From: Dirofilaria immitis
Lineage: Eukaryota > Nematoda > Chromadorea > Rhabditida > Onchocercidae
NCBI GenBank assembly: GCA_024305405.1
Contig: JAKNDB010000097.1
Span: forward strand, 303,001 to 367,000
Direction: 5' to 3'
DNA length: 64,000 bases
Shown: positions 51,331-64,000 of the stretch, piece by piece
Position numbering within the stretch: the first letter of the stretch is position 1
How the letters are laid out: each line of letters opens with the position of its first letter
Notes under the pieces: generated by a model
What the model was told of the DNA's origin: nothing
The model's database searches: none
The model's input: only the letters and a program-made list of their open reading frames with translations
Position numbers and translations under genes: made by a program

Positions 51331-52624
51331 TAAAAATCCTAAGATTCTTTAACCTTTATTTTAATAATTCTGTACGAAAAATTGTAGGAATTTATAAATA
51401 TTACTAAATTACAACTTTATTATTAGGCCTTTATAGATAGATATATCATAATATTTTACAAGTACAATTTATTTTTTTTGTCCAATAAATTTTTGATTAA
51501 TAATCAATCAAAAATCTTTCAAAAATTTCTTATATACATATTAAATTTTACGAAAAAAAACGGTAAAAACTTCAATAATATTTAATTAAAAATGATCAGA
51601 TCTTATCAAATGATCAAACGGATAAGTTATTATTATCATTACTGTTATTACTATTGTTATGAAATTTATTGTTATTACTATTACTACTATTATTATGATA
51701 ATCATATGTATTATAAAACAATTATAATTTAATAAGTTTATTAAATAGCTGATAAATTTTGCAAAAACAAAAGAAAGAAACGATAATATGAGAAAATATT
51801 TTGCATTGACAAATACAATAATAAAACTTATAATTTTTTTCTTTCAAAAAAAAAGAAAAAAAAAGGAAAAGAAGAAGAAATTTATATTTAAAAAAAAAGT
51901 GAATGAAAAATGCATATAAAAAATTAATAAAGACGAGCTTTAAACTTCTGAAATAAAAAAAAAATAGAAAACTTACAAAGTTAAAAACTTTAAGGAAGCA
52001 AATAAGAATTGAGGAAATACAAAAAAAAAGAAAATTGAAGCAAAAGTAATAAATGACATCCGGAATCAAATATAAAATTATTTTTTTCTTTTAAAAAGTT
52101 TAAAAAGTGACAAAAAAGAAGGAAATAGTCCAAATAGAGTAGCAATAAAAATAAAGCATTGTTATTATCACTGACTAAAATGAATATTGCTATTTTTTTT
52201 GATTTTGATTTTGATTTTGGCTCTAATAAATTCAATTATGTAAAAATTTTGGAATTGATTTCAATTTATCAAAAAAATTTCGCAATAATTTTTACCTATC
52301 AAATGATAATAATTAGTTGAAATAATTAAAATGAGCAAATTATTTATAAAAATTTTCCATCAAAAATATATTCCCACATTTTCTTTTTAGATATGTGATA
52401 AGAAATGGTAAATTTATGCTATATTTTGCTTATATCAAATTATTATCATATAGATAGGAAGAGGTGTTAATTATTCAACAATTGCTGTTAATTAAGCATA
52501 GTTTTTACAATGTTAAGCACCTCAATACATACTTCAATACGCAAATTAAATGTATTTCAATATCATTCCAATCAAATATCAATTAAGTAATTAATGGTTA
52601 AGATTTCTCGACAATTTTACTTCA

Positions 52625-52762
52625 AAAATAATAATCAGCATAATTCGACAATTCAAAAATAATAATCAGCATAATTTGATAATTCAAAAAATAATCAACA
52701 TAATTCGATAATTCAAAAAATAATCAGCATAATTCGATAATTCAAAAAATAATCAGTACAAT
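52625..52762. repeat. Tandem repeat, unit about 29-31 bp, about 5 copies
   Basis: The unit is AAAAATAATCAGCATAATTC followed by GATAATTC. The copies are close to identical apart from the length of the AATAATAAT portion. Confidence 0.88.
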
Positions 52763-53181
52763 TATCAAAAAAAAGAAAAGAAATTCTTGAAAAAATTAGA
52801 CTATATAAGTTTCAAGTATATTTAAAAAAAAAAAAACTAATCAAATGATATTACTCATTTTTTTCTCCTTAGTAATTTAATAGTCATTTTATTCTAATTT
52901 AAAAAAAACAATAAAAGCATATAATTTATTATGATGTGATAATAATGAAATTATTTAATTAATTAATGTATTAATTTTAATTTAATATTATGGAAATTTT
53001 CATATAAATGAATAGGCGGTGAATGAATTTCTTTCGTTTTTCTTTTTTCTTTTCATATATTTTTATAAATTATTTTAAAACAAAAGAAAAAAGAGATTGA
53101 TTCGAAATCGAATGAATGAATAAATGAATTATCGTATTATCGTATTTATTTGTTATAATTCATCAAAATTGGCCAAATTAA

Positions 53182-54643
53182 TTAACGACGGCAGAATAAG
53201 CAACGAAGAATTGAAAGGACGAATGATGCAAGCATCATAACAGCAATTACTGCCAATACGACAATAACCCATGTCTGTAAATATTTTATAAACAATTAAT
53301 TTTTTTGTAAACAATATTTTGTAAATAATTAATAATATATCTATTCGATTTTACTTTTTCTCTCTCCTTCTTTTCTTTCTTTTTTTTAATATATATATAC
53401 AATTTATAAAATGACAGATAAAAAAAATTTAAGATATATGAGCGATCTTATCTAATAATTAATCATTTATCCGTTTATTATCACTTAATCTTATCTGATA
53501 ATTAATCAATCATCTAATCATTTTTCATAATGAAATCAAAAATTTACTTGTAGATTGAAACAACAATCTTTGTTAGCACTTCCACAACATTTGTAGTAAT
53601 GAAAAATGCTTGATGAAGGACACTGTGTACCGATAACCGGTACTGGACACCATGTTGCACCATCTTTCTGCAATACAAATATTTGAATCAATGATACGAG
53701 AAAATAGTAATCAAATTTTTTTATCTAATAATTATATAATAAGCATTATAGAAATTTTTAAATAAAATCCCATTTTCTATAATCAAATTAAAATATTAAT
53801 TTAATAATTTGAAATTATTCAAATAATATTTAATTCCCAAATAAAAATTGTTTTTTGCTCATTTGCTAAAGAAATTTCTCTTATTGTTATTTCAAAATTT
53901 CTTGCATAATTTTTAATATTATTCGAATTAAATTTGATTCTTTTTTCAGTAATAAATTTTAATACAATAGGAAATAAATAAAAGGATAGTAATAATAATA
54001 ATGATAATAATAATGATAGCTTATATCTCATTCTATTTCTTAGAATGAATAGATAAAAATAATGAAATATCTTCTATCATTCAGCTAGAAGATGAGATAG
54101 TAATTAATCAAAAAAAAAGAACTAAATTAATTAGATGAAAAAGATAATGAAGTATATTTTCTGCTATTCATCGAAGAAAAGATAATGAACTACTTTCTAT
54201 CATTCAACTTATCACATCGTCTGGAATATATAGATGCGGAGAAAAATGATATAAGTTTGAAAATAGAAAGCCTAGGATTAATGAGAATCAAAGTTTCAGC
54301 TTTCTTAATAAGGAAATAATGCTTTTATGAGAGAATTAAACTTTGCAATATCTACTATCTTTTATAATTTTTATATTATTTTAGATTAAAAAAATTTTTG
54401 CTGAAAATTGATAATTTAAAATATATAATCAAATTGGCAATAATTAATTAGTAATTGAATTGATTAAATGATAACGATATTAGTAATTGAATTGAATTGG
54501 CTGAATAATAAGAATATTTTATCGTCAAAAAAACAATTTTGGTATCAGACCTTAGTTGTCACTTCGCGTACCGCACTTTCCACATCACTATCACTTAATA
54601 CAACCGTAGCAATGAATGATAAAAGTAATCCAACAGATAGCAT
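53182..54643 (-). CDS. Small Cys-rich single-pass membrane protein, Shisa-like (3 exons, 101 aa)
   Basis: Exons are 54551-54643, 53548-53667 and 53182-53274, all joining in phase 0. The N-terminus MLSVGLLLSFIATVVLS is a signal peptide. A short luminal or extracellular domain follows with six cysteines in the pattern C-x8-C-x10-CC-x6-CC (WCPVPVIGTQCPS … YYKCCGSANKDCC). Next is one hydrophobic helix (WVIVVLAVIAVMMLASFVL, about residues 73-91) and a short basic Cys tail (RCLFCRR). The CCG…CC motif directly before a transmembrane helix resembles Shisa-type proteins, but the family assignment is tentative. Function is unknown. Expected topology is type I, and the tail cysteines could be lipidated. 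Confidence 0.72.
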
Positions 54644-56382
<1,739 letters not shown>

Positions 56383-56383
56383 C

Positions 56384-56414
<31 letters not shown>

Positions 56415-56884
56415 GCAACAGCAATAATGATAATTATAACAATGACAATGATAATAATAATAGTGATTATAAACAATGTCTAGAAAAAAAAGGAATGAAA
56501 ATGCTTTTTCTTAATATTATTCAAAATTTTTTTTGAATTTTAACATAAAGTTAAATGAACAAAATATTCGTCATCTATTCTTTTCATATTTGATTAAATT
56601 AATAATTATTTTCAGCTTATTCAAAAATTTATCTAATTATTACGATATGATTAATTGATCGATTGAATGATTAAATGATTGATTGATTGATCAATAGTCG
56701 AATAGATAGAAAAGAAAATGGGACATATTCATATTTGTTGAAATATATGAATAAACAATAAGCATAATTGAATTAATAAATAATAAGTTCCTATTAAAAT
56801 GTAATGAAATATATATATCATCATATTATTGTTCGTCATCTTTTTCTTCTGGTTGTTGTTGCTGTTGCTGTTATGTTATTGTAG

Positions 56885-57127
56885 ATAAATACTTATGTTA
56901 TTGATCGAGTAAATATTATTGTTTTTGTAATAAATGCTTATGTTATTGATCGAGTAAATATTATTGTTACTGTAAGCAAATACTTATGTTATTGTTGTTG
57001 TTGTTGTTATTACTGTTATTTGTAGACAAATACTTATGTTATTGAACGAATAAATATTATTGTTATTTGTAGAAGTAAAAATGATTAACAGTAATATTTA
57101 CTCGATCAATAACATAAGTATTTAAAT
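56885..57127. repeat. Direct repeats plus an inverted copy (57-60-bp family)
   Basis: The motif ACTTATGTTATTGATCGAGT with AAATATTATTGTT occurs at about 56890, 56937 (variant TGCTTATG), 56980 and 57030. A reverse-complement copy lies at about 57087-57125 (AACAGTAATATTTACTCGAT followed by CAATAACATAAGTATTT). The last direct and the inverted copy could form a long hairpin. Confidence 0.82.
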
Positions 57128-57574
57128 GATATAAAAATACTACGAAAAATAAAAAACTGATATATCGTAAAATTGAGGAAGAAGGAAAATAGAAAAGAGA
57201 AATTTGGAAGAGAGAAAGAAGAAAGAAAACGAACGAATTAGTCATTGTCGAATTTCGAGGAGGACAACGAAAATCTTGAGAATTTAAAATCGATAGAAAA
57301 TTTGATGAATGGCTAAAAGAAGGAAGGGTTGTTTCATAGAGTTCATTTTGCTATATAGCTATCACTATATTCAATTTTATTGCTTTTCATTCTCGAGAAT
57401 AGCTACTACTAGAAAGTACCAGATGCTGGATAAGAAATTGCCAAACTTTAACAATAACTATTTATATCTTAACTTATATCTAATTTCAAAAATGTGATAA
57501 TTTTTTTTTGCTTTCATAAAATTATCAATTAAGCTATCACTAACTAATTCAACATATTTTATGAAAGAAAGAAA

Positions 57575-57584
57575 GAGAGAAGGG

Positions 57585-57615
<31 letters not shown>

Positions 57616-57616
57616 A
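57575..57616. repeat. GA microsatellite
   Basis: AG dinucleotide run with minor interruptions. Confidence 0.9.
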
Positions 57617-57904
57617 GAAAAATATGAGTTGCTTCATTCTTCTTTCGTTTTCGCTAAAAAAAGTGAAGGAAAACGAATAAAATGAACTAAAGGAAGATGT
57701 TAAATATACAAATATAACAACTGATTGTTGATATGATTAACAAAATGAATCATCACAATATTTGATGAAATCCTTTTTCTTTTTTTTTCTCTTACCTTGA
57801 TAACTAAGTTTGAAATAAGAACGAAACAATCAAATAGAAAACATTTAGCAAATGTTAATCGATCATTGATTGATTCACTTGAACGACTATTATTTTTCAA
57901 ACAC

Positions 57905-58097
57905 GTTTCCCTCTCTTCCTCTATCTCTCTCCTCTCTCCCTCTCTCTCCCTTCCTATCCCTCTCTCTCTCCCTGTTCTTTTGATATTTGTTGTTTCTCTC
58001 TTTTTCCTTTTTTAATCAAATTACGATCATAAAACTAGACATCATATATATTTCTCGACGAATGCACTAAAAATTAAATCTCTCCCTCCCTCTCTCA

Positions 58098-58131
<34 letters not shown>

Positions 58132-58135
58132 TTTC
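57905..58135. repeat. CT-rich tracts
   Basis: Two pyrimidine arrays (about 57905-57975 and 58080-58135) are separated by unique AT-rich sequence. Confidence 0.88.
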
Positions 58136-59555
58136 CATGTTTAATCGAACGATGATTGTAAAATTCGAAAAGTAAAAATTTTTCGAAAGGTTCCATTCAA
58201 TTGAAAACAATTCAAAAGAAAGGAAAAAAAAGTTTTTCAATTTATTTAATTAAAATAAAAATTTTCGTTTTTTCTTCCCTCAATTTTATTTATTAATTAT
58301 GCTAAATCATCAATTAGCATAATTATTTATTCATTTTTATTCTTTTTTTTCTTATTATTTCGCAAATATATTTATTTGCGAAATAATATTTATTACGAAA
58401 TAATAAAAATATATTTATTTGCGAAATTTTCTTTTAATTTTAATTAAAAATTTATATGCAAAAAATAACATTGAAAAGATAAAACAAATAAAAATTATTA
58501 TAAAAATAAGCTTATATCAATCAATTTATAAAATTAAGCATAAAAATAAGTTAAATTTTAAATAATGAATAAATAAGAATGAGTAAATATTGATAGATGA
58601 AAATATCACAAAAATGATATAATATAGCAAAAAATATCGGATAGAGAATAAGCGATGAAAATTAAATTTTTAACTAACCAATCAATCATCCATCCAACAA
58701 CCAATCCAATCTATCCATACACACTTCCATCTATCCTTTCTCTCCAACTATCTATTTGTCTATTTGTTTATAAGAATAGAATAGAATAGAATAGAACGAA
58801 AAAGAAAGGCCTTAAATTATTTGATTTATATAGAAGAAAGTTTGTTTAATTTAAAATAAAACGGAAAAGAGAGAAAAAAATATGTTAAAAATAAAAAGAA
58901 ACATTTTAATTATCAATAGGATAGGATAGTATAGAATAGTATATGTTATATTTATTATTTCAACGAAATTTCTAATTAAAAAGTTTTTCAAATTCTTAGA
59001 AATAAAAAAGAAAGGAATGAATAAAAGTTAAAAATTGAAAATAAAAATAGTATAGAAAAAGAAAATAAAAATAATTCGCCTTCCTAACGTCGAGAAAAAT
59101 AGAGAAAAGAGAGGAAGAGAGAGAAGAACAAAAGAGAGAGAGAAGAGAAGAGAGGGAGGAGATAAGGGAGAGAGAGGGAGAGGGAGGGGAACAGAAAGAG
59201 AAGAGAAGGAACATTGATTGAATAGAGAACTATAAAAACATATCTTCTTCTTTGAATAATAATAGTGATAATAATAGAAAGAGTATTACTACAATGTCTA
59301 TTATTTCTATTACAATTTCATTTCTCTCTTTCTCTTCTGCATTAATTTATCTTTTTATCAATTTTTTTAATCATTTCCTCTCCTCTCTCTTCTCTATCCT
59401 ACGTCCTCTTTTTCTCCCTCTTCTCTTTCGCTTTCTTTTTGTCCTTTTTATTGATGTCGAACTATAAGAACTTCCATTGTCAAACATTGTACTGACAAAT
59501 TTTCGTAAACAAGTAGTAAAGACTTTTGGCGCATTCGTTATATGGGGACTTTGGA
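58136..59555. other. AT-rich sequence with GA tracts, no genes seen
   Basis: A purine-rich tract occurs at about 59098-59215 and GAATA repeats near 58775-58795. No coding exon was recognised. Confidence 0.5.
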
Positions 59556-59559
59556 CTCT

Positions 59560-59790
59560 CATCCATTATATGATGAACTTTTAGGCTCAACTACTATGTG
59601 ATGGACTTTTAGGCTCAGCTATTATACTTTTAGGCTCAACTACTTACTATCACTCAGCTATTATACTTTTAGGCTCAACTACTTACCATATGAGGAATTT
59701 TTAGGCTCAACTACTTACTATATGAGGAATTTTTAGGCTCAACTACCATATGAGGAACTTTTAGGCTCATCTACTATATAATTATTCCAA
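59560..59790. repeat. Minisatellite with TTTTAGGCTCAACTAC core, about 9 copies
   Basis: The core (T)TTTTAGGCTCA(A/G)CTA is followed by CTATGTGATGGAC or CTTACTATATGAGGAA. Spacing alternates between about 26 and 35 bases. Diverged relatives (TTTTAGGCTTATC) persist out to about 60055. Confidence 0.88.
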
Positions 59791-60332
59791 TTTTAAGTCC
59801 ATCTATAGTGAATTAAACATTGATATTTTGGCCTTATACGTAAAGCTGAGGATAATGATACTTACTTTTAGCATTATCAGTGATATACCTAAAAATAATT
59901 ATTCCGACTTTTAGGCTTATCAGTTTGTATACATAAGATAATTATGTCAATATTTGAGCCTACCTGCTAATTATACCTCAGGAATTGTTTCTGTTTCTTT
60001 TTTCTGATTTTTCCATAATATATATTATAAGTAATTATTTCAATTTTTAGGCTTATCATCAATATTAATATTTAATTAAAGTTATATCATTTTATTTATC
60101 AATTGATTAACAGAGTAGAAATGTTCAATTTATAAATTATTAAAAATATCAACTTTAGTACAATGAAAAAGAGGAAGAAATGTAGTTTTTAAGTATTTTA
60201 AATTATAAAATTTTGGAATGGATGATTTATTTTTGAATTTTTTTAATTTTAAAAAATTTTATTGTTTGAAATATTTAATAATACATAATTTTATTGATTC
60301 ATTTTTCAGCACATACATTGATTATTATATTT

Positions 60333-60549
60333 TTATGGATGGAAAAATGATGAATTAATAAATGAATTATTTCGATTTAATTTATATCCAGCAAAAGAAT
60401 CATTTAAAAAATGATAAGAGATCATTATGCCGATGCAAACGACAATTGTAATAATAGTTGTAACAATTGTTTCGATCTGTTTATCAGATATAGCGCCACT
60501 CTCGACCTTACCTTGATCTTTACATCCGCATTGTCTCAATTCTTCGTTG
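60333..60549 (-). other. Possible exon for a small membrane protein
   Basis: A minus-strand open frame reads through CNEELRQCGCKDQGKVESG, a hydrophilic stretch and then a hydrophobic helix (TIVTTIITIVVCIGIMIS), ending …INSSFFHP stop. It has no ATG in the open segment (its first residue is a TTG codon) and I cannot find a convincing upstream exon. It could be a terminal exon of a small Cys-rich membrane protein or chance. Confidence 0.25.
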
Positions 60550-60821
60550 CATAGTTACAAATAGTTTAAATAGCACAGAAAAAAAAAAGAGCAACTCTAG
60601 CTTTCTCCTATTTCTCTTACTACAATAAATTTCGAAAAACATTAGACGAATTCTTGATATTATTTCTCGAAAAAAAATGAAATATATGTCGAATATTTTA
60701 ATTATAAAATCAAAGGTTTAATTTGTTTGGATTAACATAAAGTTAAAGGTCATTGTAGATATTACTATCTATCAGTACAACATAAATAAACAGTTTCTTC
60801 TGAGAAAAAAATTGGAAATTG

Positions 60822-60825
<4 letters not shown>

Positions 60826-60868
<43 letters not shown>
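60826..60868. repeat. AT microsatellite
   Basis: A near-pure TA dinucleotide run. Confidence 0.92.
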
Positions 60869-60871
<3 letters not shown>

Positions 60872-60984
60872 ATATATAACAATTAAGTTTCAGAGTATGC
60901 AAAAACTATCGCAATAATCGAAATATTTTATAAAAACATATCGAAACAATCAAAAATTGCTATAATTATAAAAATATTTTGATG

Positions 60985-61125
60985 TTTACAAATTTTTGAT
61001 ATTATAAATCAGCTAATCAAATTTTTGATCATACAACCTGCTAATCATGATAATCAGATTTTTGATCATACAACCTGCTAATCAAAATGATCAGATTTTT
61101 GATCATATAACCTGCTAATCAAGTT
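60985..61125. repeat. Tandem repeat, unit about 37 bp, about 3.5 copies
   Basis: The unit is AACCTGCTAATCA, then (A/T)GATAATCAGATTTTTGATC, then ATAC. The copies differ by a few substitutions. Confidence 0.85.
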
Positions 61126-61129
61126 GCAT

Positions 61130-62160
61130 GCATTAGTTGGAAATTGCAGAGATAAAATTTCATGTTGCAAGGAATCTGATAAGCAAATTTTTAATCTTTG
61201 AATTATGATTGATATGTTGTAAACAAATTCTTGTTTTTGCTATGATTAAGATTTGTAAACAAACTTCCTTGATGCTATGATCAGACAGCATGTTGTAAAT
61301 AAGTTGGCACTGCGTAAAGTAAAAAAAAAAGTTTCATCGAAGATTTTAGGAAGTTCAATTTGATTGCTTAATTTAATTGCTATCATTTATATCTTATCAA
61401 ATTCCTATTAAACTACAATCCTAATCAAATTCCTCCTTGCAAACGATATTTAGCAATAATTGAATCTACTTATGATAATGTCTGATAATTATTTTATAAA
61501 ATATGCAACAAAGTAAAACTTTTATCACAAACTATTCATTTATGCAAAGCTCCAAAAACCACCACGAAAAAGAACAATAATAAAAAGACAAAATTTTCTA
61601 ATTTGATAAAAGTCATTCTTCTTTCGGAATATGAATATATATGAAATTGAAATTGAATGACATATACGATTTTCTGATTATCATAACTAATACAATATGT
61701 TGTTGAAATATTTCCGAAATTTAAATCTCCAAAATAATTTCTCGCTGAGCAATATCATAAATTTTAAAAATAATTTCTAACTGATCAATAATATTGTTAA
61801 ATCTTAAAAATTGTAAACTTTTTCTTCCTTTTTTGATCTAAAATAAAAAGAAAATGATAAAATTTGAGTCAAAATTTTTTATTTTAATTGAAAATTTATA
61901 AATTCCAACCATATTTTTTATCTTTCAACAACATAGCATTAGCATAATTTTAAAATTAATTTAATTTGATTTAGGATGAAAAAAGGACGAAAAAAAATGT
62001 TCAATTATGTAAAAATAAATGCATTGAATTTATTCATCTTATATCATGAATAGTTGATATAAATAAACGATTTTGAATTATCAATGATGATATAAATAAA
62101 ATGATATAAATAAAAGTATTGAAGTATTATGAATATGTATGTAAAGCGATAATGCAAAAA
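61130..62160. other. AT-rich sequence without recognisable genes
   Basis: Nothing beyond A/T-rich low-complexity sequence was recognised. Confidence 0.5.
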
Positions 62161-62169
62161 TATTTGAAA

Positions 62170-62350
62170 AAAGACTACCATATCTGTAATAGATAGCATT
62201 AATATATTTCCAAATAGGTATGATACAGATATGATGCATAGTTTTTTTAGGAACTACCACTACCATATCCGTAGTAGGACTACCATATCCGTAGCAGATA
62301 TCCTACCATATCCGTAGTAGATAGCGTAGTAGACTAAAAAAAAGTGGTAG
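62170..62350. repeat. TACCATATCCGTAGTAG repeat with a small inverted component
   Basis: The motif CTACCATATC(C/T)GTA(G/A)(T/C)AG occurs about four times. AGGACTACCA and TGGTAGTCCT form a 10-bp inverted pair flanking most of the block. Confidence 0.75.
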
Positions 62351-62699
62351 TCCTAAAAAAAAGTTATAAAAAGTTTCATCGAATAATATTTTTCATTTCT
62401 TAATGACAACTAATGCAAATTTGACGACTCTATGATGTCATTGAATATATGAATTAACTTTCACATATCTAATATTATATCAAAAATTACTGGAAAATCC
62501 TGAGAATATCCTGAGATATTTAGATGCGGTATATATCTTCTGTAAATGGTTATATAGCATCAAACTTTTTAATATTTATTCTATTCATGCATTCATTAAT
62601 TAGAATTAATAATCGAAATGAAAGAAAGAAAGTGATGCATTTTCTTTAGAAGAAGTTCACAAATGGTATAAGAAAGTAATTTAAAAATAAAAAGGCAAA

Positions 62700-62800
62700 A
62701 GAATTAATTTTTATCGAATAGATCAAAACTTAAAATTAACTTATATCATATAGATCGAAACTTAAAATCAATTCATATCAAATAAATCAAAATTTATTTT
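62700..62800. repeat. Short tandem repeat, unit about 32 bp, about 3 copies
   Basis: AAACTTAAAATCAATTCATATCA-type units, diverged by A/T substitutions. Confidence 0.65.
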
Positions 62801-63199
62801 CATAATAAAACGAGAAGGAAAAGCTTATATATGAAATCATAGAATAATAATAAGGAAGCAATGAAGAGGAAAGATTAATAGAAAAGCTTAGATTTCAATG
62901 ATCCTTCTTTTTATAGTAAAGCATAAACAAACCAAAAAAAAATACTAATATTTTTTTTTTAAATCTCAAGACTTTCAAAGGAATAAATAGCCAGTTTATT
63001 TTATTTAAGGATATATGATGATAATTAGATATGCTAATCTGATAAAAGGTATGCTATATGATGATAATGCGAGAAAGATGTTACTGGGAAATGATTGAAT
63101 CAGTTAGTGTATCTTATATTTATATTATAGTTGAAATTATTACTTTAAATATGGCAAGGATAAAATGAAAAATAAATTTATTTATTTATCTACAAAAAT

Positions 63200-63203
63200 A
63201 TCA

Positions 63204-63240
<37 letters not shown>

Positions 63241-63270
63241 CATACATACATACATACACACATACAATTC
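63200..63270. repeat. CA / ACAT microsatellite
   Basis: (CA)n followed by (CATA)n. Confidence 0.92.
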
Positions 63271-63410
63271 ATACGATTATTCACACATTTTTTCCAAAAA
63301 AACAATGATAAATTAATGATTTAAATGGAAATGGAAATTTTAAAAGTTAAGTGATTTTTCTTTTTGTTACCAAAATGGATGTTTGTTGTTAAAATAAATG
63401 TGCCACATTT

Positions 63411-63540
63411 TTAACGATCATTAAATATTGGCTTTTAACAATCATTAAATATTGGCATTTAACAATCATTAAATATTGGCATTTAACAATCACCAAATAT
63501 TGGCTTTTAACAATCATTAAATATTGGCTTTTAACAATCT
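63411..63540. repeat. 24-bp tandem repeat, about 5 copies
   Basis: The unit AACAATCATTAAATATTGGC followed by (T/A)TTT is repeated head-to-tail at exactly 24-base spacing. The repeats abut without spacers, so this is a minisatellite rather than any interspaced array. Confidence 0.92.
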
Positions 63541-64000
63541 TACTAATAGCTATTTCACATATAATATAATAATAGTGAAATATATTTTATTGTTTTTTTT
63601 TCTTTAATTTAATATAATGCGAAATTATTAACGAACAAGAAAAGTTGGTTATTAAAAAAAAAAAAAATTGGCAAAGTTTTGATTATTAAAGCATATTGCT
63701 AATTTAATACTTATTAATAATAAATTTTGCTTAATTAATTATCAAACATTTCAAATTTGAAATATACATATATATATGTAAAGAATTTTGTGAAAAGACG
63801 AAAAAAACTGATAACAAATGTTTGTTAATAAAAATCAAATGATTAAAAGTAACAGTTCAAAAATATAAGTTGTAATTTTACCATTGTTTCATTGCTGATA
63901 AACGATTTTTGATAAAATATCAAATGATAGGAGAAATTAGAAATGCAATGAATGGAAAAGTTTAAATATCGGAAGAATGCTAATTTAATTAATTCAAATT

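Larger units (their letters stand above)
50600..53180. other. AT-rich intergenic region with diverged repeats
   Basis: No gene was recognised. It includes the diverged repeats at 51030-51330 and 52625-52762, listed separately, and A/T-rich low-complexity sequence at 51720-52240 that yields Phe/Leu-rich spurious frames. Confidence 0.5.

Noticed and set aside
63411..63540. Regular 24-bp repeats considered as a CRISPR-like array
   Set aside because: The repeats abut without spacers, and the genome is eukaryotic.

Overview
The window is very AT-rich eukaryotic DNA, most likely from a nematode. The evidence is: small exons with GT-AG introns whose acceptors read TTTTTAG, TTTCAG or TTGCAG; acceptor-like AG sites just upstream of several start codons, as expected for spliced-leader trans-splicing; a calreticulin ending in HDEL; and a PRDM7/9-type SET gene without zinc fingers, similar in layout to the C. 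elegans set-17 class. A clade III (spirurid or filarial) worm is only a guess. There is no bacterial, viral or CRISPR content.

Positions 1-23.6 kb are a gene desert of AT-rich sequence and simple or tandem repeats: TTA, CA, GA and AT microsatellites, a 31-bp, a 52-bp and a 50-bp minisatellite, and several diverged tandem duplications. Genes are packed between 23.6 and 54.7 kb. They are an unrecognised Ser/Thr-rich protein (+, 23.7-26.7 kb); two tandem calreticulin genes (-, 28.1-32.2 and 33.2-35.9 kb) with a GC-richer promoter island carrying a UPR element at 36.5 kb; complex III subunit 8, UQCRQ (-, 39.4-40.3 kb), head-to-head with a PRDM-type SET methyltransferase (+, 40.9-43.9 kb); protein phosphatase methylesterase 1, PPME1 (+, 45.9-48.6 kb); an unrecognised protein (-, 49.1-50.5 kb); and a small Cys-rich single-pass membrane protein (-, 53.2-54.6 kb). 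Beyond 55 kb is another repeat-dominated region that starts with an uninterrupted (TAA)332 array of about 1 kb.

The most striking observation is a recurrent lesion. In both calreticulins, PPME1 and the 49-50 kb gene, conserved reading frames break by exactly one missing base, almost always in a short A or T run. Adding one base restores family motifs and intron phases each time, and no site has an extra base. Four other genes in the window are fully in frame despite similar runs. Systematic homopolymer undercalling in a long-read assembly is the likeliest cause. Slippage-tolerant genes or real decay are the alternatives, and RNA-seq would decide.

Functionally the genes cover ER calcium and glycoprotein folding (calreticulins), mitochondrial respiration (UQCRQ), chromatin (SET) and PP2A regulation (PPME1). 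Apart from the calreticulin pair and the shared UQCRQ/SET promoter, nothing ties them into one system.
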